35,497 nucleotides of DNA from Geosiphon pyriformis. Its lineage: Eukaryota > Glomeromycota > Glomeromycetes > Archaeosporales > Geosiphonaceae. The translations under genes were made by a program, and so were the position numbers. Of this stretch, positions 20,918 to 30,960 are shown one piece after another (the first letter of the stretch is position 1; each line of letters opens with the position of its first letter). Location of the stretch: NCBI GenBank assembly GCA_016748015.1, contig JAAOMT010000483.1, positions 280,163 through 315,659 on the forward strand. Reading direction: 5' to 3'. The notes under the pieces are model-generated. The model ran no database searches, was not told the DNA's origin, and saw only the letters and a list, made by a program, of their open reading frames with translations.

Positions 20918-21724
20918 GACAAAATAACCTCTAACCTTGCACCAAATAACATTTAAATTTTTCTTTCTAACAATGTTTACAATGTGCTAATGCTTCATTC
21001 AGCACCAATTTTGGAAGTCTGGATGCACCAAACTCAATTCTGATTTGCATGCATCCAAGACAGCCTGACTGTCTGTAAAAAGGCAAACTGAGCTAAAAGA
21101 AGGGACACACTCAAGAGCTAAAGCAATAGTCTGCAGCTCTGCTAAAGTAGAGGACAACAGACCAGAAATTCTAACTCCCAAATCCAAGTTTACATTCTCA
21201 AAAAAAACCACTGTGCCAGCTCTAACATTAGCACTTCCCAAGTCCTTCAAAGATCCATTTATATATACTGATAGGGTGTCAGCTCCAACATCCAACAATT
21301 GATTACAAATAAGCCCAAACTCACTAAATCTCAAAACACTTAAAAGTTCAGATTCATCCAAAGAGAAAAAACATACAAAGGAAGAAGCTACACCACCAAG
21401 AAAGTTAACAGAAAGCCTAAACCAGTCTGGAACAAAGCCATATGGGTCCAGTTTTTTCCAACACTTGAAGGTCTTCCAATTAAAAATAGTGCCTTTTTGA
21501 CAATAAAGCTGCTTCACAAAAGCTACACTATAGTGGCAAAGTGAAGAGAAAAATCTACAGAACTTAGACTCACCAAGGACAGTCAACATAGAAGTTTTAT
21601 CCCAAAAGTGGAAAGAACTGAACATTGGACTACTAAGAGATAAGTTGCAACCAAGAAAAATACAAACCACACCTGCCAAAAAATTATTAGAAGAGCTGAC
21701 TCTAATATGAGCTAGAGAGTTCAA
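20918..21724 (-). pseudogene. LINE E ORF2, RNase H domain
   Basis: An RNase H domain downstream of RT: D in 'VYINGSLKDLGSAN' is changed to N (GAT or GAC to AAT), E is kept in 'STLAELQTIALALE' and D in 'VCLFTDSQAVLDA'. The preceding region ('FVPDWFRLSVNFLGG') matches LINE F 'LAPVWFVSLVEFIGS'. The domain is in frame with the rest of ORF2, and loss of the first Asp is again a G-to-A event. Confidence 0.8.
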
Positions 21725-22935
21725 AAGATGAAGTGGGTGCCAACTCAGAGTTTGCTAGTCAAAAGACCTGTGTGAAAACAAACATTCCAAAATCCCAACA
21801 GAGTTTGCGAAACACACAACAGAAGCTATTTTGTTTTTAGTCTGAACTTACTCAAAAGGCTTCAAACTATACAAAGAAGAGTAATAAAGCACATTGCTAG
21901 AAAAGTCAAGAGGCAGACCAGATTTCAATTTTAACATCTTGCAAACCATAGCATCTTACTTTTTGCACACTCTAATAGGAACAAAACTGAACTGCATTCT
22001 GTAGTTAACAATAGGATACAAAACAGCCAACACCAAATACAAAAACTGTTTATTTGAAATGGCCTTCCTCAGCACAAGATTGACAAAAAACCTAATGTTT
22101 AAATGCATCTTAGCCAAACTAGGCTTTGACAAACCATCTGTAGACAGAAAAATACCCAAATAGTAATGAGACCTCTCTTTCTTGATAATGGAAATAGATA
22201 AACCACTAATTAACAAAGAAGAACACTCTACCCCACAATTAATAAAAATAACCACTGTTTTGTTGTTATTAATAGAAATGTCATTGATTCTGAAAAATTT
22301 ACTAGCAATATTGAGAATGTGTTGTATTACAGTCTGATTGCTACCAACCCATATTGTATCATCAACAAAAGCACTAGTAGCAAAAAAAGATATCAATCCA
22401 GTCCGAGATTCTACACAACTAATCCTGACAATAAAATGAGAGTTCAGTCTATATTCACACACACTTTCCTGTCTCTTGATTTCACATAAAAAGGGATCAT
22501 AAAAGATGTGCCAAAGAAGAAGTGAAAAGACCTCTCTCTAATTCAAACCATCATGCACCTAATATCCATCTGTTAAACCAAAATCTGTCATAACTCTATT
22601 AACATGATCATTGTGAATACCACTAAAAAATCTAATGAATTTACTGCACATTTTTATCCTGACCAAGCTCTTCCTAAGATGCTCCTATCTAACTGAATTA
22701 TAGGCCTTTTGCATGTCCTGTAAGACAAGTCAGAGCTTATGGTTCTTCTCCAATATATCTTTAACTACTAAACCAATGGCAAAAATTGGAGATTGCATGG
22801 TCATACTCTTTAAAACCAAGAAATTGTCTCTTTGCAAAACATCAAAAGTGCTGCATGCTAAAGAAATTCTGTCCAAGAAAATCTTAGAAAGAATTTTACA
22901 CACAGTTTTAATCAAAGCAATAGGTCAGGTGTTCA
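21725..22935 (-). pseudogene. LINE E ORF2, reverse transcriptase core
   Basis: The minus strand encodes 'KTVCKILSKIFLDRISLAC', 'QSPIFAIGLVVKDILEK', 'MTDFGLTDGY' and the catalytic 'AFVDDTIWVG' (F-V-D-D at 22358-22369), then 'YYLGIFLSTDGLSKPSLAK' and 'NYRMQFSFVP'. The catalytic aspartates are intact, unlike LINE F. Stops include TAG at 22685-22687, where LINE F keeps TGG, and TAG at 22538-22540, where LINE F keeps CAA. No frameshift was found. Confidence 0.85.
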
Positions 22936-24375
22936 TTAAAACTCCCTTCCGTTCATATGACTTGGGAATTATTGAGACTCAGGCTTCCTTTCAAATACTT
23001 AACACTAGCTTTGGAAGCATTGCAGCAGATTAATCTTTAGTTTTTTTAAATTTTTGTTTGATCCATAAGTTTATTTAAAATCCCAGAAAGACCAACTGCT
23101 TTGCCATCAGGTAGATCAGAAACCACACCGAGCAACTTATTGAAATCAACTAAGCACATAACATTTGAAAATGCATCATCAAAAATGTAATTCAATGGCT
23201 AATATTAATAAGACCAAGAAACAGAAAAATTCTCCACCACCTCGCATTTCCTAGTCCAGCCCTCTATAATAACATCTACCCTGGCTTTGACCAGATTGGG
23301 CTCCAAAATTAGTTCATTCCCAACCATCAGATGGTTTAAGACTACCTTTCAAAAAGGATGTTTCAGCACACTTCTGATTATGTAACCTTTATTGGTCACA
23401 AAATTTTTTATTTGTTTGTCAACAACTGACCTAATTCTTGACTTTTCAGTCCACAAAAACTTAGCAAGCTAGAGGCACAATACAATTTTTGCATACTGAA
23501 AAAAGCCAAATGCACATGATTCAAATCTGCACCAGAATTTAATAGTGTCTGAACAGGCAAAGTCTTATCAGCATCCAAAGATTCCCAGTGGTCCAACAAA
23601 GATTCAAAAGCACCACCAGCACTTTCATGTAAAACTTTGGCAATCCTTAACACCAAAACTTCAAGCTTATAAAACTTAGAGGACTTTTTTGAGAAAACAC
23701 CATCATACTCCTTGAACCATTTTTTCTTAAAAACTTCATTTGCCGAAAAACACATCACTTTGTGCACAACATCTTATATAACATTCAAATCTGAAAACTT
23801 CACAGAAGTGGCAAACACATCTGAGAATAATGCTGCATTGGCTAATGTAGCACTCTCAAAATTGTTCTATTTAGTCTCATTAGTATTTTTAAAGTCAAAT
23901 TTTCACCAATTCCTATTTGCCTGCTTGTAAATAGAGTTCAATCATATATTCAAAAGCCCATCTAGACCCACAAACACAGTCCAATAATCAGTGTTAAAGA
24001 ATTTCCCAACATTAAACACATTACAATTCATTACAACATTAACCAAGTTTGAAGAAATAAACAAAAAATCAATCATCTTAGCCACACCATGAGAGTTAGC
24101 CTATGTTGGCATATTTACATGAAGACATCCACTTAAAAAATTGACCAAACCAAGATCCAGACACTTTTTGAAACTGGCACACTTATGAGACCCATTTTCA
24201 TTGAAGTTGTCACTCAGAATAACAAAAGATGACTTATTTATGGCTTTAGCAATCATAGAATTGATATCACCAGCTTGGGAAAACCAAGCTGCCAAAGAAG
24301 CACCAGCATAGAGCCCCAGAATTGAAACAAAAAGTTTATTTTTAAAAAGTAGCTTGAAAGAGATAAGTTGATCAG
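22936..24375 (-). pseudogene. LINE E ORF2, endonuclease (N-terminally cut) and linker
   Basis: The frame enters mid-endonuclease at the LTR junction: 'SILGLYAGASLAAWFSQ', then 'DNFNENGSHKCASF', where the usual GDFN box is damaged, and 'NTDYWTVFV', where a His-Arg pair of the active-site region reads Tyr-Trp (both C-to-T type changes). The linker 'NEVFKKKWFKEYDGVFS' and 'KILHESAGG'-like segments follow. The first part of the endonuclease and all of ORF1 are displaced beyond element B, off the right edge. An apparent ATG at 24385 comes from the inserted LTR and is not a real start. Confidence 0.8.
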
Positions 24376-25281
24376 TGTTACTCATAGAATATAGAAAATA
24401 TAGTATTATTAGTCAATAGATATTAGCCAATCAGATATAGACATAGTAAATGTGGAATTCTAAGATTCCTTTCAGAGAAATTGCAGGATTTCAGGAATTT
24501 CAGAATTCTCCAACAAGGAATCGCAGGATTCCAGAATTCCTCTCATCAAGAATCACAGAATTCCAAAAATTCCAAGATTCCTGTTACAAGGAACTGAGGA
24601 ATTGAAGAATCTCAAATATGTATATATAGCAGTAGTATTAAAAGCAGAAAAGACAGAATGGACACCAAGAATTCTTAGCTTAGTTACTACAATCCTCAAA
24701 TAAAATAATTATTCACTATATCAAATTCCTTCTTCACTATCAACACTTTATGTTGATAGTAACTGATACTTAATCATACTGGAACAATAGCTCTTGATCA
24801 TGGCTATTGACGGGATACGAATTAGAATTGCCTTGGCTTATTTGCTTTATTTCATATTATTTGCTTTCTTTCTTTTCTTTTCTTTTCTGTTTTTGCTTTG
24901 TTGTTTTATACTAATTGATTAAGGATTAAAAGTGCTGAGTTATTAATGTCATGGATAGTCTGGTAAAAGATTCAGAAATAAGAGTAGAATTTTATATATT
25001 ATCGGATAGCTTACCAGAAAAGCACAACTGCCAGAATAAATCTGGCCTCTATACTGAGAAAGAAATTAAATGGAATTGCGATTCTGAAGACTATTACAAT
25101 TACAATTGAATTTCTGTTTATAATACAAAGAACTCAACCCAAAATCTTCAGATATCAAAATCTTCATATATCAAAACCTTCAGATTACCAATACCAATAT
25201 CAACAGAAATCAAGATAGCTTTTGAGCACCAAGTTATGGGTTTGTTATTTAATTCTACAGCAGAAATAATCACCTGTAATA
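24376..25281 (+). repeat. 5' LTR of element B (906 bp)
   Basis: It begins TGTTACTCATAG inside LINE E and ends CACCTGTAATA, where the family norm is TGTAACA. U3 holds a block of imperfect GAATTC-centred repeats (about 24452-24606) of the type 'caggattccagaattcc', followed by a TATA box at 24621-24629, a stem-loop at 24737-24759 and a pyrimidine-rich run near 24860-24890. It differs from the 3' LTR by eye at several positions per 100 bp, mostly transitions, so the insertion is not recent. Confidence 0.9.
24621..24629 (+). promoter_or_regulatory. TATA box of 5' LTR B
   Basis: TATATATAG follows the GAATTC-rich U3 block and recurs at 34836-34844 in the 3' LTR and, reversed, at 26135-26143 in the inverted LTR. 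It is the likely core promoter for the genomic RNA of element B. Confidence 0.55.
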
Positions 25282-25283
25282 TT

Positions 25284-25300
25284 TGGTGCTCCCTGTGAAG
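25284..25300 (+). other. Candidate primer binding site of element B
   Basis: TGGTGCTCCCTGTGAAG lies two bases after the LTR. A TGG start is expected for a site that pairs with the CCA end of a tRNA, here one ending GGGAGCACCA. The tRNA identity was not checked. Confidence 0.4.
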
Positions 25301-25301
25301 T

Positions 25302-25471
25302 ATAATCCTACAGAGAACCCACACCAACAAACACCATCCAAAAGTGGCAGAATCAGAAAATATAGGAGCAAACCATTTAGAATTTGCAAAATCCTTATTT
25401 CAATACTATTGTCAATACTTGGAATTAAACCACAATCATATATCCGTCGAATCAGCCTTCAATTTCTATGT
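25302..25471 (+). pseudogene. Element B Gag, N-terminal part (before the solo LTR)
   Basis: A protein-like frame runs through the segment between the 5' LTR and the inverted solo LTR: 'PKVAESENIGANHLEFAKSL', 'QYYCQYLELNHNHI' and 'SVESAFNFY'. If the solo LTR and one ATGT copy are set aside, this frame continues into 'VNEKISSLLK' and 'NIESARE' on the other side. No ATG is present. ATA at 25302 is where one would fit, possibly a G-to-A loss. The segment overlaps the leader closely, so the true start is uncertain. Confidence 0.5.
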
Positions 25472-26348
25472 TGTTACAAGTGATTATTTGAGGTCTCAAA
25501 TCAAATAACAAACCCATAACTTGGTGCTTAATTGATATAAAGTTATTGGTAATATCTAAAGATATTATTATCTAATGGTTTTGGTTGAGTTCTTTGTATA
25601 ATGGACAGAGATTCAGTGGTGATGGTATTAGTTTTCCTGGAGTCACAATTATGCCCAATTTCTTTCTCAGCTTGGCGGCCAGATTTATTCTGGCAGTTGT
25701 GCCCTTCTGATAAGCTATCTGTTAATATATATAATTCTACCCTTATTTCTGGGTCTTTTACCAGGCTATTCTTGACGTCAATAACTCAGTGCTTAATTCT
25801 TTTAATCAATTAGTAAACAACAAAAGAAAATAAAATAAAGAAAAATAAAAGAAAATAAAGAAATAAAGAAAATAAAATAAGAAATAAGTGTCCTGTCAAT
25901 AGCCATGATCAAGAGCTATTGTGCCAGCAGGTTAAGTAGTGGATAATAACATTAATATGGAAGTGATTTCATTTCAAGTTATAGTATTCTATCTTTTGAA
26001 GGAAGGATATTTAATAATTATGACCTGCGAGTCTAATTGACTCTGAGAGTCCTATTGACTCTCAGTCTTCTTAACTTTGAGCCTAATTGACTGCCTAAAT
26101 TTTTTTTCTTCTTTTCTAGCTTCTGATACTACTGCTATATATACATAATTGAGATTCCTTAATTTCTCAATTCTTCACACCAGGAATCCTGAAATTCCTG
26201 GAATCTTGCAATTCCTTTGAGAAGAATTCTGGAATTCTGGAATCCTACAATTCCTCATACGAGAATCCTGGAATTCCACATTTACTACATTTATTCTGAT
26301 TGGCTAATTTATGTACTAATATTTAATTCCTATATTCTATGAGTAACA
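25472..26348 (-). mobile_element. Inverted solo LTR (877 bp) of the A/B family inside element B Gag
   Basis: It reads TGTTACAAG...ATGAGTAACA on the plus strand, the reverse complement of the A/B-family LTR. It is flanked by perfect 4-bp repeats ATGT (25468-25471 and 26349-26352). It carries the family TATA box reversed at 26135-26143 and GAATTC-rich U3 repeats, but its R/U5 half has an unrelated stretch with GACTCTNAGAGTC-like repeats near 26030-26080. No internal sequence remains, so it arrived as a separate insertion and then recombined to a solo LTR. Confidence 0.85.
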
Positions 26349-28302
26349 ATGTCAATGAAAAGATTTCCTCTTTGTTAAAAACACTAGTGAATATTGAATC
26401 AGCAAGGGAACTTTCTATAGGAAATTAATTCAAAACACCAACCTACCAACAAATCATTATTTCACATCCATCATTACTGAGATCAACAAAGAAATTGAAC
26501 ATCACACCCAACAAAGATATCTAATTACATATGCTAATAAAGGCAAAGGAAAACTACAAACACCAGCAGTAACACCCAGAAAAATACAACCACCTACTTA
26601 AAAAAAAAACAGAATTGAATCCCCAAGCAACCCATCCTACCACTATACACCTGGAAGCGCCATTAACATATCATCAACAGACATGCCCCCATCAACTACG
26701 ACATCAGTATTTAAATGATTCCCATTCCAAAATAGACAAAAAAAAACAGAATTATTAGGACCATATGGCGAATACTTTAAAAGATTTAATTCATGATCAT
26801 TAATCCCATTAGGACTTCGATCACCACTGTCTCCACCAGATTTCAGAATTTCTGATCCGTGAAAAGTAATGGAATCAGAAAAAGAGGAAAAAGAATCAGA
26901 GGATCAAGAATTCACTTACCAGCACCTGATTACTGAAAACCCAGAAGTTGAAACCCCAAATCTTCAAACTCAGCAAAATCTAAATCTAGAAAATTTGGAA
27001 ATTGAAACTCCGAATATTCACACCCCGTTAAATCAAAGAAATCAAAACCCCAATTTAATTCATCAGCAACACCTACCTTCCATTATCATCATCAATCAAC
27101 CACCAATTGAGCCGATCAGTGAGCCAATTCAACCACTTCAAGTACTACCCCAACAACCATTATCTCTTCAACTACTTCAGCAACAGCCGCCTCAACAGTC
27201 CCAACAACCTATAGTACTGATGGCCTATACACCAATTGCCAAATTAGAAAAATTCACTGGTAAAGAGGATGATGCTCAAGCTTGGTTGAATGATATCGCC
27301 AAAGCAATCATGGCAAACAATTGGAACAATGACAGAGCTTTTTAGGCAATCCCATCTTTCCTCCAAGATACTGTAAATTCATGGTATCAAAGCTTAGTCG
27401 CAAAACCTCAAATGTTTGATGCATTTAAGCAGGAGTTCCTAAGATACTTCAGTAATAATAATAATATCAACCATTTGGTAAATACTTTTACTACTATTAA
27501 ACAAAGAGACACTGAAGCCATTACCACGTACTTAGGACAATTCTATAGATGCCTGCGCCAAATCCAAGCTATCAATGCTGATTATTTTACAGTGGCCCAA
27601 ATTTTGAATCAATTTATCAGAGGCTTATGCAGTAGTATTTTCCAGTGCATATGTTCACTACATCCAGCAGATTTACAAGCAGCTGTCACTAACGCCAAAG
27701 ATTTTGAAGCAACCGAACTCGAAGCTAACCACACCCAAGCCGTTAATCTAGTAATGAATAGATCATCTGAATTGGATTCTAAATTGAAACAATTCAATGA
27801 TTTCATCAATCAAAAATTAGAGGAGTACTTAGCTGACAACCAAGCAATCTATCAACCGCCACAACGATGCAACAATCAGGGAAACTCTAATCACGTCCAA
27901 AATCAGCTATGTCCATCATTTCCGGCCAATCAACAGTGGCAACAAGAAACACATGTTTGCCACTATTGTGGTAAACAAGGACACATACAAATTGATTGCC
28001 GCCAATGTTTAAATAACCAACAATTGGGAAATCAATATCAAAACCCTGATCACTGGTTCTCAGTTCCGAGTTCCCAGCAAAATCAAAAACAATACCAACA
28101 CTTATCTCATTATGCACCAATGACACAGCAATCAATGTATCAACCATCAGTATATCAAGCTCCAATTTATCAACTGCAGCTGCAAGTGATTTATCAACAA
28201 CCGCAGCCACAAATAATATATCAACCCCAACAAATTCAAACACCGCTCCAAAACTTACTACTCAATAGAACACAAAGACTGAGAATGACTCAACAAAGTT
28301 AG
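26349..28302 (+). pseudogene. Element B Gag (capsid and zinc knuckle)
   Basis: Gag forms the particle and packages element RNA. After 'SARE' (to 26410) a one-base loss shifts the frame to frame 1, which then runs on: 'ITEINKEIEHHTQQRYLITY', 'ANKGKGKLQTPAVTP', 'PSYHYTPGSAINIS', a Q/P-rich segment (about 27060-27210), a capsid-like core 'LEKFTGKEDDAQAWLNDI' to 'LRQIQAINADYF', and a CCHC knuckle C-x2-C-x4-H-x4-C (27958-27999). ATG at 26869 is only an internal methionine. Stops at 26599, 26716, 26794, 26860 and 27343 fit lost W, Q or R codons. TAG at 28300 may be a mutation or the genuine Gag end, since the same frame continues into protease. Confidence 0.8.
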
Positions 28303-28995
28303 AGATTGGCGATAGTGGTCCATCAGCTGATCCCCAGTTCTTCACAGCAACCATTTGGATTATGCTAGTGGAATTCAGGTACCAGTCAACCCCAGAACCC
28401 AAATTCTCAGAACTATTTAAGTCTCCTGGTCACCCCAGAAGACGCCTTAGCCAATAACCCAGCATTCGCCCAAAAACAACCACTCACCAGTAATATCCCC
28501 CCTGCTATCATTACCGAAGACAAGTCCTTGGCTGCTATCTTCTCATTCAAATTCGAGGAAACAACTGCAATGCCATTATTTAGTGGAGCCACTCTTAAAG
28601 CCAAACTGATTACTACAATGTACACTGATGTCAAAGTTAAGGGACAATTCATCAAATTAATCCTTGACAGCAGTTCAGCAGGCAGCATTATTACATGACA
28701 ACTCATGGATCAATTAGGTTGCCAAGTTGATTGAACTGCCAGTGCCAGAATCATCACAGCCAATGAAGCAACCAAAACTCCAATCAGCGAAATCAATGAC
28801 TTCCCTTTCAAAGTTAATGGCATCATAACTCTCATTAAAGTGATAGAAACCACTCAATACCAAGCTCTTGTTGGTAATGACTGGCTATTCAAAGTCAATG
28901 TAACATTAGACTAGAACACCCAGGAACTCCAGCTAACATATCAGGGCCAATACATACGTGTACCAGTCATGTGTGGTCACTTCAAGACTCCTCCA
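28303..28995 (+). pseudogene. Element B protease domain (retropepsin-like)
   Basis: The aspartic protease cuts the polyprotein. In the same frame as Gag the sequence gives 'FIKLILDSSSAGSIIT', where retropepsins have D-(S/T)-G, then 'DQLGCQV' and 'YQALVGNDWLFKVNVTLD', the usual 'G-x-D/N-W-L' end of the fold. Only one D is expected per monomer because the enzyme dimerises. The Gly of the catalytic triad is Ser here (AGT at 28672), which should impair activity. TGA at 28696 and 28732 and TAG at 28366 and 28912 interrupt it. Confidence 0.75.
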
Positions 28996-29229
28996 AAAGA
29001 GAAACTATTGATTGAACTGGAGAAAGAAAAAGAAAAACCTACCTGGAAAGCTTACCAAGTCTCCTGGGCTGACGTTGACCACAACAAACTACCACCCATA
29101 CTCTCATGAAATGACAAGGGAAAGAAGAAGGAAGAAAAAGAACTTGCCTGAGAGCCAAACCTAGGAGCATAAAATGACGACAGCCAGAGCAAACCAACCA
29201 CTAAATGGAATTAGGAAGAAAAAGAAAAA

Positions 29230-29960
29230 GGGAAGGAATGAGAAGAAAAGCTGACACTAGCCAACAAATTGACTTATGTCCCATATGCCTACCAACCACC
29301 AGCTCAATACTGTCGACCCAAGCTAGTGTGCGTCAATTGTGGCAAGAAATTGTTGTCAATGGGTGCATGTTGCAACAAAGATGAAGAATGGTCTACAGTA
29401 ACCAAATATTATTGTCACTCATACATTATCGAACACAATGGATGACCAAAATAAAAAGGAAAGTGGGATGGCGAACGTTGTCTGGCATGTGGAAACACCC
29501 TTCTTGATGAAGGAATGTGGAATGACATTTCTGGGGAAGGAGGAACGTGTGACAAGTCATGCCAATACATGATTCTCATTAGCAACTGGATATAAAAAGG
29601 AATGTCCATTGAAGCTGTCTGGAGAAGAACTGTTTAGTGTCTGGATGGTTACCCACATGACGATAATGAAATTTGGCGAATGGCACTCGCCAAAATTGAA
29701 GGAGTGTCACCTGAAGAAATAAAAACGATCAAAGACAACCCCTCAGAATCTCTAGAACTTGACTGGGATGCAGAACCCATCATAAATCTCCTAAATCTAG
29801 AACAATTCCACAAACACTACCAAGAATTAGCACCCACAAGGAAAGAACAAAAACAATGGTTAGAGCAGTTGAACACTTGACTATGTCAACACTGCCTAAT
29901 TCCCTGTGACTTCCAGTATTGTGATGAGTGTAACCTTATCTACAATCTACTACCACATAT
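29230..29960 (+). pseudogene. Element B cysteine-rich module between protease and dUTPase
   Basis: Three cysteine clusters lie in the polyprotein frame: 'LVCVNCGKKLLSMGACC' (CVNC at 29329-29340), then 'ERCLACGNTLLDEG' with 'GGTCDKSCQYM', and last C-x2-C-x3-C-x4-C-x2-C (29884-29931). Between the second and third lie 'DGYPHDDNEIWRM' and 'SLELDWDAEP'. This looks like several zinc-ribbon folds. I know no gypsy pol domain like it. Upstream is a lysine/glutamate-rich charged linker (29010-29260). Stops at 29107, 29146, 29167, 29209, 29236, 29443, 29452, 29635 and 29878 are in frame, several clearly at W. Element C has the same module. Confidence 0.65.
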
Positions 29961-30240
29961 GATCTACATGATCCCAAAAGAAGAAGAACCAATCAGCAGC
30001 TGTGTATTGGAATCAGAATTGCTGATCAATCATGCTTCAAACTCCAACAACAATGATGATAACAACGGTTCAAGCTCCAGTCAAGATGGCAATGACAATG
30101 ACAATAGTATAAACTCAGATTTAAACTCTGATTCAGACTCCGAACAATATATTGCACTCTCTGATCTTACCAAAGACCAAGAACTTAAATGGTTTAGTGA
30201 TAATGACGAAAGTATCATGCCAGAATAAGCACATGATACT
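29961..30240 (+). pseudogene. Element B acidic Asn/Asp/Ser-rich spacer
   Basis: The frame encodes a low-complexity stretch rich in Asn, Asp and Ser ('SNSNNNDDNNGSSSS' and 'NSDLNSDSDSEQY'), followed by 'IALSDLTKDQELKWFSDN'. Element C has the same spacer with different repeat lengths. It is probably disordered and links the cysteine-rich module to the dUTPase. Confidence 0.7.
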
Positions 30241-30609
30241 GATGCAGAGTTTGATCTGAGGTATCCAGGAAAAGATGCCATCAAATTGAAACCACATTCA
30301 TGCATCTGCCTTGATTTGAAAATAGCGCTGGAAATTCCAGCAACAACAATGGTTCAATTAACATCTAGGAGTAGTTTAGTGAAAAGAGGGATTAATATAA
30401 AAGGAGGAATAATTGACACAGGATATGTAGAAAATATCATTGCTATGCTATAAAATGACTCAGAAAAAGTCTATATAATAGAGCCCAATGAAAAGATAGC
30501 ACAGGCAATATTCCTGCCTCTGATTAGAATAGCTTAGTTAGTATTAGTGGGAAAAAGGGAGGAATTAGGAATAACAGCGAAAGGAATACAGGGATTTGGA
30601 TCAACAGAT
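30241..30609 (+). pseudogene. Element B dUTPase domain
   Basis: All five motifs of a trimeric dUTPase are in one frame: motif 1 'AEFDLRYPGKDAIKL', motif 2 'SRSSLVKRGI', motif 3 'GIIDTGY' (30406-30426) with the catalytic Asp and the uracil-stacking Tyr, motif 4 'EPNEKIAQAIF', and Gly-rich motif 5 'KGIQGFGSTD' (30580-30609). About 123 codons is a little short of a free-standing dUTPase but covers the fold. The enzyme would lower dUTP during reverse transcription. TAA at 30451 and TAG at 30535 stand where Gln is expected ('MLQND', 'IAQLV'), so this copy is dead. It lies upstream of RT, whereas lentiviruses have it between RNase H and integrase. Confidence 0.85.
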
Positions 30610-30960
30610 AGAATAGATGTGCCAGTCAATATGGCAGAAAAAAAAATTGTTGGCCAAGGAGAAATTATCTGAACTGGTCAAGCAATTTCCATTCCACCAT
30701 ATGACCAGTACATAATAACAATAGAGAGGAAGATAAAAGACCAAGCACAAATTTTTGAAACAGAAGCAAGTCTTTGTGAATTAGGAGAAGTTGGACTCAT
30801 CAATTTCCATATACCAGCCAAGAACTATAACCACATCAAAATTCCCATTTACAACAATACTAGAAATATTGTCAATATACCAGAAGGAACCATCATCAAA
30901 TATTTGACCACAGAAATAGAGGATCAACCACTAAGCACCATTCCAAACTTTCCAAAGCTT
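30610..30960 (+). pseudogene. Element B beta-rich linker before RT
   Basis: 'AISIPPYDQYIITIERK', 'GLINFHIPAKNYNHIKIPIY' and 'NIVNIPEGTIIKYL' match the domain that commonly lies between protease and RT in gypsy elements. It directly follows dUTPase motif 5 without a gap, in the same frame. One TGA (30670) interrupts it. Confidence 0.7.

Noticed and set aside
24376-24385. ATG at 24385 as the start of an endonuclease gene
   Set aside because: The first codons come from the reversed LTR end (ATGAGTAACA). The frame only looks like a gene because the LTR joined the LINE there.
28300-28302. TAG as a programmed readthrough site between Gag and Pol
   Set aside because: The frame does continue, but with so many mutational stops nearby this one cannot be told apart, and no readthrough context or pseudoknot was evident. 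It needs intact copies.
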